A DNA stretch of 35,103 nucleotides from JBCCTJ01 sp039198585 (lineage in GTDB: Bacteria; Bacteroidota; Bacteroidia; Cytophagales; Amoebophilaceae), in contig JBCCTJ010000009.1 of assembly GCA_039198585.1 (NCBI GenBank), positions 1 through 35,103 of the forward strand. The letters are read 5' to 3'. Positions 27,856-35,103 of this stretch are shown here, piece by piece; position 1 is the first letter of the stretch, and the number at the start of each line of letters is the position of its first letter. A model generated the notes under the pieces. That model was not told the origin of the DNA. It saw only the letters and a program-made list of their open reading frames with translations, and searched no databases. The position numbers and the translations under genes are program-made.

Positions 27856-28409
27856 AAGGTAGTTTGTCAGATTAATTAATCTTAAGTATAGCAATGAAGG
27901 AGGCTGTTGTTTTACGAAAATTTTTTTCTTCGACTCTTTACTCCTTACTTTTCATTACATCTTGCCCTTACCAAAAAGTAATTTTTTTTGCTTCATGGAA
28001 TGGAATAAAATTCTGCTAATCATATTCACAAATATACGCCATTTTTGCCATTTGCGTTCTTAAAAATAGCGACTGTAACAATAAAGCCTAGTCTACTCTT
28101 TCCTTACATGTTTCCGTTATTAAGAACTGATATTATGACATTTTAGGCTTTTTTGTTGGGATGATACATTCTTCACAAGTTGGGTTGCCATGTCTTCGTA
28201 CGTTTCCCTTTAAGGCTTATTTAAAGGGTTTAAGCTTTTTGAGCTAGGTGCTGATGATGCTTTTTAGGCTGAAGGGGTTTTGGTAAGTTTTTGCATTGAT
28301 ATCCAGGATTTTGTTGCTGATGGCATGTTCATTTTTTTCGTAACGTATAATTGATTGTGGAAAATGAAAAAAATTACTATTGTATTTAGCTTTTAAAATA
28401 CAAGAAATT
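27856..28409. other. Stretch without a recognised gene
   Basis: The part next to 27855 must hold the nif3-cluster promoter. Between 28120 and 28330 the minus strand has a patchy open frame (MPSATKSWISMQKLTKTPS, stop, MATQLVKNVSSQQKS) that looks like a decayed gene, but no family is recognisable. I see no clear inverted repeat marking the left end of the transposase remnant that follows. Confidence 0.4.
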
Positions 28410-29582
28410 ATGACAAAAAAACAAGTAGAAAAAATGATCTATTCAGGACTAGCCCATCTCTTTGAAAGCCAGGATGATCTTAGCCTAAATAAGTTCTCAA
28501 TTACTGTAATTGATTCCCTAATGATTTTGGAAAGAGAAGAGTATCTAAAAGGGCAAGAAGGCAGGCAAGAGACTGGTAAGGTAGTTACATGAAAAATTTT
28601 AGATCACTCAGGACCAACAGGCTACAAATTAGCATACCAAGATCGCGGAATGGGAAGTTCAAGCCTATATTATTAGAACTAATTCACTACACAGAAAGAT
28701 CAACTTAATCAACTATGCGTTCTATTGTATCAAAGAGGATTATCTAAACTGAGGTAGCAGGTATCATGGAAAAATTTTTGGGATAATTCATGAGTAAAGA
28801 TGCCACGAGTAACTTAGTCTCAAGCTTGTATGGCATACGAAAAAGGTGAAAAAAAGACCGTTAGATGCTAATTACAAAGTTATCTGTTCTGATACTCTTG
28901 ACATTAACTTGAAACGAGCTAATAGTTATAGCAAAGAAGTTGTACATATTATTTATGGTGTTAAAGATGACAATATAAGAGAGCTACTGCTACTAGAGAG
29001 CAATCCAACAGATAGCAGTAAGGTATGGAAAGAATACCTCTATTAGCACCGAAAAAGAGGTGTGAGCAAGTAGACCTTATAGTTCCGGAAGTATACCCCA
29101 TTTTTCTGAAGAAACCAGCAAACGTTATCCAGCGCCAAATATTCAGAAATAAGTAGTTCACTTACCACCTAATTTACTCAAAAAAGTAAGACCTAAGGAC
29201 AAAAATGCTTTTTCTTCTGGTTTGCAAGAACCATGCAATAAGTTTATTGCCGAAAGTAGCAAAAAAAGCCCGTGCTAAGATAAAAAGCTTTGTAGATGAG
29301 TGGAAAGAAGCGTATGGATGTACAATAACCCAATGGCTTGATGAGGACTATGTTAATAATTATTTGAGGCATATAGATTATTCTCTTGAAGTCAGACCTA
29401 TAATACATACAACCAACTCGATAGATAGACAAATTCGGAAGATCAGCAAAACCAAATTTAGCTTTGAGCAAAAACAAAATTTACTTGATTTGATTTTTAT
29501 GATTATTAAAGATTTTGAAGCTAACAATTGGCAGCAATATGCAGTAATCAACTTTCAATATCTTATCAACAAATACAATTAA
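28410..29582 (+). mobile_element. IS256-family transposase remnant, multiply broken
   Basis: The pieces appear in the right order over three frames. They are MTKKQVEKMIYSGLAHLF and LMILEREEYLKGQE (N-terminus), then ISIPRSRNGKFKPILLELI (the family's PRxRNGxFxP motif), LYQRGLS, and the catalytic-domain start KVICSDTLDINLKR with the first Asp, HIIYGVKDDNIRELLLLES, VVHLPPNLLKKVRPKDK, and finally VRPIIHTTNSIDRQIRK and the C-terminal FEANNWQQYAV. Stops and shifts occur at least at 28590, 28709, 28800, 29044 and 29153, and the segment with the second Asp is disturbed. It cannot transpose by itself. No target-site duplication or terminal inverted repeat could be set by eye. Confidence 0.85.
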
Positions 29583-29612
29583 TTATATATTCTTAAAAAT
29601 TTTGTTTTTTGA

Positions 29613-29752
29613 CCTCACTTTATGCGCTAAAAAACATGATTTTCAGTTTTTACAACGAATTTTGTTTTACTGATTTTTTGCAAAAAATGAACTTTTCTAG
29701 AAAAATTTTCATGCACAAACCTCATTTAAACGCTGAAAAATGCATTTTTCAG
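29613..29752. repeat. Diverged direct repeat pair with a 20-bp palindrome
   Basis: 29613-29646 and 29720-29752 share the plan CCTCA, TT, A, CGCT, an A-run, AT, TTTCAG. In the second copy the core 29733-29752 is a perfect 20-bp palindrome with half-site CTGAAAAATG. In the first copy it is degenerate. The spacing is about 107 bp. Such paired palindromic sites can be protein binding sites or transposon ends. The neighbouring transposase remnant favours the latter. Confidence 0.4.
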
Positions 29753-30164
29753 GTGGGAAAGTGAGTTACACAGCTATGCTTTAATGATTTAAACAGTTTT
29801 TATTTTCTTTAGTGACCTATTCTAGAGTTAACTATTTTTTCGTAAAGTTTCTTCTGATCACTTTTTAGGATCCTTACTAACCAAGCTAGAATTCATATTA
29901 GATCACTGAACGATCAGTAGCAATACTTATTATTTATAAATAAAAAATATACATCAAAGAAAACAATTTTCACAATAGCAGTTATGTCTTAATACAAGAC
30001 ACTAAAAACAATATGGTATACTAAAATGAGTTATCGATCAGCCCCAATAGGCCTCCTGTACTCAATCAAAGTCAGTAGCATGAGACACTTTAGCTTGACT
30101 GAAAATTAGTCACAAAAATGTGTGAAAAAATATTGTAAGAAAAGCATAGCTTTATAACAAGTTT

Positions 30165-30197
30165 GAGACTTGTATCTTCACATACAAGCTCTTTTTT
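30165..30197 (+). terminator. Rho-independent-type hairpin without an obvious gene
   Basis: GAGACTTGTAT pairs with ATACAAGCTC (one bulge) around a CTTCAC loop, and T6 follows at 30192-30197. The nearest plus-strand coding sequence upstream is the dead transposase ending at 29582. It could end an unrecognised small RNA or protect the downstream small gene from read-through. Confidence 0.45.
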
Positions 30198-30318
30198 GAG
30201 CTCTCTAATCAGCTATCTCACTATTTTCACTAACTGTGCTTCTTTCTAGCTAGCTATAATAAGCAAACATTTGAAAAGGTTTTATGTAGAAAACCGATCT
30301 TTATTTTGACAGATTACC

Positions 30319-30528
30319 ATGAATTCTTTATTGGATAGTAACTTTTTAAGTAGCAACTTAGAGCAACTTCCCTATCACGAAATTGCCAACTGGATTACTT
30401 TGTGTCGCAAAAAATTAGCTGAAAGGTGTAATCCCAATCTAGCTTTTTTTAGAGCAGCTAAAGCAAAACTGGAAGAAGAGCAAAATAAAAGAATTTCCTT
30501 CTCTTTTTTTAGGAAAAAACAGCGTTAA
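30319..30528 (+). CDS. Small hypothetical protein
   Basis: The frame gives 69 residues, starting MNSLLDSNFLSSNLEQ, with a helical middle (YHEIANWITLCRKKLAER) and a basic end (SFFRKKQR). No signal peptide or membrane helix is present. Its 3' end is 9 bp from the 3' end of the convergent AddB-like gene. The amino acid mix, rich in Leu, Lys and Glu, looks like a real protein, but the family is not recognised. Confidence 0.5.
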   Translation: MNSLLDSNFLSSNLEQLPYHEIANWITLCRKKLAERCNPNLAFFRAAKAKLEEEQNKRISFSFFRKKQR

Positions 30529-30537
30529 CAATTGGGT

Positions 30538-33240
30538 TCACACTCCTTGACCTTGGCATAAAGCAGGATAGCGACATAGCTGACTATGTGATGGAGAAGA
30601 TGTAGCCCGAAAAGGAATGTCAGGGTCGAACAGTTCTTGTACAACCTTCCGTAAGCTGGCTAGAAAAGAGCTTTGGTAAGGAGTAAAGTTTTTAATAGGT
30701 ACTGCTTTCTCTTTTTTGCCTTTCCACCAAAATCTTCCATCAGGTGCAGGGGCGAATAGTGTTCGACTACTCAGTACCATTGGCATAACGTTTTGCTCTA
30801 AGGATTTGTACTGGCTTTTGTACAACCAACAATAGGTCATGAGCTGCATTGCAATCTTATTTCTAATAGGACTGGTAGAATCAAAGAGGTCATTCATATG
30901 AGAGATGTAAGGCTGCCAACTGCCACTCTTATAGTCGATCAGTCGAATGTGATTGCCTTTCCGATCGATACGATCTATAACGCCTCCTATGGCTACCTCA
31001 CGATCATCATCTAATGATAAGTAAGCTCTCAGTTCACCTTGTTTGCCCACTTCTGTATCTAGCAGCGTAAAAGGCGTATAGGCTCTATCTAGATCTATAA
31101 TTTTCTGAACAATTTTTGTTGTGATATGCTCCAAGAAATGATGGATATGTGCGGTATCCTGAGCAAACTGTACGATCACTTGCTGAATAGTAGGACGTAT
31201 GGCTGCTTGTAACTGCCTTATTGAAGCAGTATGAATGGTACTGTTCACATAGGGCTGGTAAAGCTCTTCCATAATTTGATGCAAAATTTGGCCAAATAGA
31301 AGAGGATCTATCGTAGTAAAGTCTGCTTTGATAGGGGCAGGAGGTATCGAAGCTACATATTGAAAGTAAAAGCACAACGGGCAGTCGAGGTAAACATTCA
31401 GCGCAGACGGAGTTAAAGGTGCGTGATTTGGATGAGAAGTCAAAAACTTAGCTAATTTTTTTTTAACGAGTTCGTTTTTCGGAATAGTAGGGGATATGTG
31501 ACGACTAAGCTGAATAGATGATGGTTTACTTTTTTGCTCTTTGACTATGAATGGGCTAGCGTGCATGAGTTGTGATAAGTAGCGACTTTTTTCTTGTACA
31601 CTCCTATCATTTGCGCTTGTCGCATAAAAAAAATAAAGATGATGACTATTATGGAGCAACCTATAGAAAAGATAAGCATAAGTCGCTTCTTCTGCTTCTA
31701 CAGCTGGGTAGCCACTTTTTTCGCGCCATGTACGAGGCAGCGATGATGATGAAGGAAGCCGAGGAGGAATGGATCCCTCTTCGACTCCTAGTACAAATAC
31801 CCAGCGAGCCCTTACGCTGATACTACTGGTAAAACGTGTAATTTTAAGCCCTTTAGTCTGATTGGCAAGGGGCATATGTCGATGCTGGGTTTCTTTTTTA
31901 AAAAATTGTAAAGCTTGCTCTTCGCTAAGTAGATTTTGCTCAGGTAATAATGTGCATTGCTGACACCAAGAACGAATATGCTGGGAGGTAACTTGTTCCC
32001 ACTGACTCAGCTGACCAATAGACTTTGCTCTATCTTCCATCTCACTTAGAAAAGCTCCTAGGAAATGCCAAGGAGTAGTAGTAGGTAATGTATTAACCCA
32101 GGTACTCACTTGATCTTCATCCAGAAGCATGTTAGGATACTCAGCTGCCTTGCGACACAGTCTTGCATGGTTAGGACCTTTCTCTCCTTTACTATAGTAG
32201 AGCAAGAGTGCTGACTGGCATAAACCATAGAGTGATGTTGATGTGGTGGGGTAGCCTGTCAGAAGTGCAATGGGAGTAAGTGTAGCTGGTAAAGCATGTA
32301 GTAAAGGCAGTAATAAGTTATCATCACCGAGTACAATGACTACCTCATGGAGTTGCTGTGTGAGCTCTTTTTTGTCTATTAGTTCCTGTAGTATGGTGTT
32401 CAACTTTTCGATTTGCTCCAATGGAGTGGCAGCAGCTATTACCTTTATAGTAGGCGATGATGGAGTCACTAGGCAGGGGTAAGGGGCAGACAGGTGATGT
32501 CCCAAGAGGCTGTCTTTTTGATATCTGCGCAGATGATAGCCTGCACTATGTTGCTCATTGGTCATATAATGGGCATCGACATCATAGTAACAATCGACAG
32601 TAACTTGCTTGCTAATCAAATGGAGTATTTTTTGGCACACTAAAGGGATGGGATGTAAGTTGATCCCAATAATAGCCCCCCCTGTATAGCTAGCTTGAAC
32701 GTGCTGCCATTGGTCATAGACTTGCCGAGCCAATAGGCTACTATAGCCCATTTTTTGAGTCGTAAGACGCTTACGGTAGTTTGTGTAGATGGCTGGAAAG
32801 AGCTGCCAGTCTTTGTGAAATGATTGAAGCAAGGCAGAAACCTTTGCTTGCTTGCGCTGTTTGTGCCTACTAGGTAATTCATCAAAAAGATTGGTTACAT
32901 CAACAAGCTCTTCATCCAATTTCTTACAATCATTCAGTAATATAGTCCCCCAAGGCATAAAATCTAGAAAAGATGGAGAGGTATCGAACTCTTTGACAAC
33001 ATGGTATAAGTGACTCAATAGCTGAAGGCGATCAGGAATCAAACAACCACTCAATTTTTGTAGCCAGTCTGGCAAGGTAAGGATAGTGGGCGCCCATGTC
33101 ACTTGATGCTGACGCTTGGCAATCAGCTGAATAACTTGCTGTCCTACCTGATAATCAGGCACTAAGCAGACGGTATCACTAAGGGATAGTTTTTGTAGAT
33201 CGATTTGTTGAATGATTTTGGCTAAATAATCCATAAGCAA
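30538..33240 (-). CDS. AddB-like PD-(D/E)XK nuclease
   Basis: The protein has 900 residues. The N-terminal part (VCLVPDYQVGQQVIQLI, then WAPTILTLPDWLQ) has the form of the inactive helicase half of Bacteroidota AddB-type proteins. VFVLGVEEGSIPPR in the middle is a conserved UvrD-like helicase motif. The C-terminal nuclease domain has LDCPLCFYFQYV, FGQILHQIMEELY, GGVIDRIDRKGNHIRLIDYKSG with the catalytic Asp and Lys, and a late Cys pair, LCRYPALC, that with LDCPLC could hold an iron-sulphur cluster. Together with AddA it would process double-strand breaks for RecA. The expected AddA partner is not in this window, although many reduced genomes keep the two apart. Confidence 0.85.
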   Translation of the reverse strand: MLMDYLAKIIQQIDLQKLSLSDTVCLVPDYQVGQQVIQLIAKRQHQVTWAPTILTLPDWLQKLSGCLIPDRLQLLSHLYHVVKEFDTSPSFLDFMPWGTILLNDCKKLDEELVDVTNLFDELPSRHKQRKQAKVSALLQSFHKDWQLFPAIYTNYRKRLTTQKMGYSSLLARQVYDQWQHVQASYTGGAIIGINLHPIPLVCQKILHLISKQVTVDCYYDVDAHYMTNEQHSAGYHLRRYQKDSLLGHHLSAPYPCLVTPSSPTIKVIAAATPLEQIEKLNTILQELIDKKELTQQLHEVVIVLGDDNLLLPLLHALPATLTPIALLTGYPTTSTSLYGLCQSALLLYYSKGEKGPNHARLCRKAAEYPNMLLDEDQVSTWVNTLPTTTPWHFLGAFLSEMEDRAKSIGQLSQWEQVTSQHIRSWCQQCTLLPEQNLLSEEQALQFFKKETQHRHMPLANQTKGLKITRFTSSISVRARWVFVLGVEEGSIPPRLPSSSSLPRTWREKSGYPAVEAEEATYAYLFYRLLHNSHHLYFFYATSANDRSVQEKSRYLSQLMHASPFIVKEQKSKPSSIQLSRHISPTIPKNELVKKKLAKFLTSHPNHAPLTPSALNVYLDCPLCFYFQYVASIPPAPIKADFTTIDPLLFGQILHQIMEELYQPYVNSTIHTASIRQLQAAIRPTIQQVIVQFAQDTAHIHHFLEHITTKIVQKIIDLDRAYTPFTLLDTEVGKQGELRAYLSLDDDREVAIGGVIDRIDRKGNHIRLIDYKSGSWQPYISHMNDLFDSTSPIRNKIAMQLMTYCWLYKSQYKSLEQNVMPMVLSSRTLFAPAPDGRFWWKGKKEKAVPIKNFTPYQSSFLASLRKVVQELFDPDIPFRATSSPSHSQLCRYPALCQGQGV

Positions 33241-33447
33241 AGATAAGACGAAGCAGAGTAATGCTCAGTTATCAAGCTAATCTATATACTTCTATCACTG
33301 GCTCATGCATGACTTTTTTCATGAGCTACCAACTCAGAAAGATGGTTAAAAAATGACGATATAGGCTGATTATTTGAACATTTCCATTTTTATAAGTAAA
33401 ATCTGAAAATTATTAACTTGTAATTATAAAAACTAAATTCACTAACT

Positions 33448-34993
33448 ATGCAGATTCCTTATGTTCATTCATCATGCAAGAAAATTCTTTTTTATTGCTT
33501 TTCTTCATTGTTCTTCTTTTCCTCTAGTCTAATATTTGGATCCGAAGGTCGAAAACAAAAGCGAACAAGACAAGTGTTGGAAAAAAAATTGGTAAAGATT
33601 AAAGAAACGGTCCAAAACAATCATGATAGGATAAAAGATAAAGTGGTAAGCGGTCTTGACAGCTTAGTTCTTGAGTTGCAAAAAGAATTAAGATAGGTAC
33701 TAAAACTAGGCGTGATAGTAAATGGGTATATGAAAGTAACGAATATTCATTAGGGTTTGATGGTCAGGCATGGTATCAGCATGATAGTAAAGGGAGAGCT
33801 ATATTTCAAAAACTGAATAGTAGTTATTATGGTGGAAACTATGATCAATATGTAAATCAAGATGGGGGTATTGATCAGTATATTGTAGGACAAGATGTAC
33901 CAAAAAGACGTCTTAGTTATTTCTTAGGAGCTCTTATAGCAGTTTATACGAATAGCGATGTTGAAGGTTTAAGAGGCTTCCTGGATAAAATTGATAGTAG
34001 CTACAAAACAAAGGAATGCAGTTAGTTCATACATTGATTGCTGACGCTTCAAAGATTTAAAAGAAAAGAACTTCAATAATTTTACTACTTTTTTTGATAC
34101 AAGATATTCTTTAGATGAGCTAGAACAAAAGCCAACACAAAAAAAGATAACCTGCAAGAAAAAATTAATCTACATAAGAAACGTCAAGAATTTTACAACA
34201 AACTATTTAGTAGCTGGAATAGTAAGCTAATGGACTTAACAGATAAGGAGAACCAAGGCAAAGAATTAATTTTAGCACTCGTAAAAGATATCACAAACGC
34301 TAATTGGGTCAAAATAAAAAAGAAGGAAGAAAACAAGATAGAGCAAGAAGAGTTAGATAAGAAAAACAAAGACAAAAAAACTAAGCTAGCAGCTAAGCAA
34401 GAACAAGAACAAATAGAGCGAAAAACAAGATACTCGAAGTAAAAGAAAAAGGAATAAAGAATCAAGAAAGGTTTCTTGATAGACAGACTGAATTAGCTAA
34501 GAAACAGCAAAAAAGTTCAAAAAATGAAGAGAAACTAGAAGATCAAATAGCAAGAACTAATAATAAAAAAGCGGACAATCTGAAAAAACAAAAACAGATT
34601 TATCAACAAGAACTTAATAACCTTGAAGCTCGTAACAAGATAAAAAACCAGCAGTTAATTGATAATGATCCTGCGTTGCTCAGGCAGCAAGCTGAAAATC
34701 TTCTTAAACAAAAGAAAGCTGAAGCAACTCAACTTGAGGCAGCATCTGACAAGAAAAAAGTAGCAAATGAGACTCAACAAGCTACCAATGAAGTGACAAA
34801 AGCACAAGCGGAGCAAATGAAAGATCAAGCTAAGGTAGCTATTGAGAAGGCTGAAGGAGAAAAACTAGAAAAGCTTGCAGAGGCTCGAAAAGCTTACTTC
34901 ACTGGAGCTATTGAATTTTTGTCGGATAGAAAAACATTAACATATGCTGGTCTAATCTTTACTGGGTTAAATCATTTAATTGTGTCAAAGTAA
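33448..34993 (+). pseudogene. Exported coiled-coil/membrane protein with an ATAD3-like end, five frameshifts
   Basis: Six segments follow one another: 33448-33696 (signal peptide KKILFYCFSSLFFFSSS, then charged helix), 33693-34025 (Tyr/Gly-rich, WVYESNEYSLGF to RGFLDKIDSSY), up to 34060 (LVHTLIADASK), then DLKEKNFNNFTTFFDTR, then 34140-34442 (long Lys/Glu coil), then 34430-34993 (coil, then a membrane helix). Each step moves the frame in the same direction, as single-base losses would. The last part, ARKAYFTGAIEFLSDRK then TLTYAGLIFTGLN, has the spacing of the end of the ATAD3 N-terminal domain (coil, G..F..D..., AGL helix). No AAA domain follows. It is a dead gene unless some breaks are sequencing errors. 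The ATAD3 similarity is a pattern judgement. Confidence 0.6.
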
Positions 34994-35026
34994 AAAAACA
35001 ATTTTACACTTTTAAATTTTTTAATC

Positions 35027-35103
35027 ATGAATAAACAACAAAAAGAAATAAATCAAGTAACCTGGGAAGGTATAAAGCAACAAGCTGTAGAACGTCTATT
35101 AGA
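35027..35103 (+). CDS. Start of a hypothetical gene, cut by the window edge
   Basis: ATG 35027 opens a frame (MNKQQKEINQVTWEGIKQ, then QAVERLL) that runs off the window. It begins 33 bp after the stop of the coiled-coil pseudogene, in the same direction, so it may be its operon partner. Too little is visible to name it. Confidence 0.45.
   Translation, partial: MNKQQKEINQVTWEGIKQQAVERLL

Larger units (their letters stand above)
29583..30318. other. AT-rich gene-free stretch with repeats
   Basis: No gene is visible. The first 170 bp hold a diverged direct repeat and a 20-bp palindrome, listed separately. The end holds a terminator-like hairpin. The first part may be the right flank of the dead insertion sequence. 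Confidence 0.5.

Noticed and set aside
33301..33326. GCTCATG/CATGAGC inverted repeat as a terminator
   Set aside because: The loop is long and contains the T-run, no gene ends into it, and a 7-bp stem can occur by chance in this DNA.
1..35103. tRNA, rRNA or CRISPR array
   Set aside because: I found no cloverleaf with a GTTCRA arm, no rRNA-like stretch and no regularly spaced direct repeats with unique spacers. The only regular repeat is the finger array.

Overview
The window fits a host-restricted, AT-rich member of the Bacteroidota, most likely an Amoebophilaceae-type intracellular symbiont (Candidatus Cardinium or Amoebophilus relatives). This placement is inferred from four things: housekeeping genes of Bacteroidota style (a YbeY whose third metal ligand is in a K-D context, a Bacteroidota-like AddB nuclease, MutS, Nif3 and a C4 zinc-ribbon protein); eukaryote-like domains (ankyrin repeats, tandem C2H2 zinc fingers with TGEKP linkers, beta-propellers); many broken genes; and a decayed IS256-family transposase. 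No database search was possible, so the genus is not proven.

Positions 1-12500 are an accessory region of exported proteins and their wrecks. Most lie on the minus strand. Reading leftwards from 11221 there are an intact exported beta-propeller protein, a zinc-finger-gene remnant, a plus-strand Nudix hydrolase, a propeller gene with two nonsense codons, two exported C2H2 zinc-finger proteins, an ankyrin pseudogene and a short wrecked exported gene. Positions 49-2900 hold further frameshifted genes on the plus strand. Two leader/upstream cassettes, here called A and B, recur in the order B-A-B-A along the minus strand. Cassette A sits in front of both a zinc-finger protein and a propeller protein.

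Positions 12776-16813 encode a 1345-residue exported beta-propeller protein. Positions 17011-27855 are mostly core genes: an RsuA/RluB-type pseudouridine synthase, a pyrG (CTP synthase) pseudogene with a large internal deletion, a membrane-anchored cadherin-like protein, a membrane AAA ATPase, ybeY, and a minus-strand nif3/zinc-ribbon/mutS cluster. Positions 28410-29582 are a dead IS256-type transposase. Positions 30319-33240 hold a small unknown gene converging on an AddB-like PD-(D/E)XK nuclease. Positions 33448-34993 are a six-segment frameshifted gene for an exported coiled-coil protein whose C-terminus resembles the N-terminal region of mitochondrial ATAD3.

The most interesting system is the pair of Sec-leader C2H2 zinc-finger proteins. 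Each joins a signal peptide, a coiled coil, a conserved orphan segment, an NLS-like basic patch and six eukaryote-style fingers. They are plausible DNA-binding effectors aimed at the host nucleus, but nothing in the sequence shows how they would leave the periplasm. The pyrG loss suggests the cell depends on host CTP.
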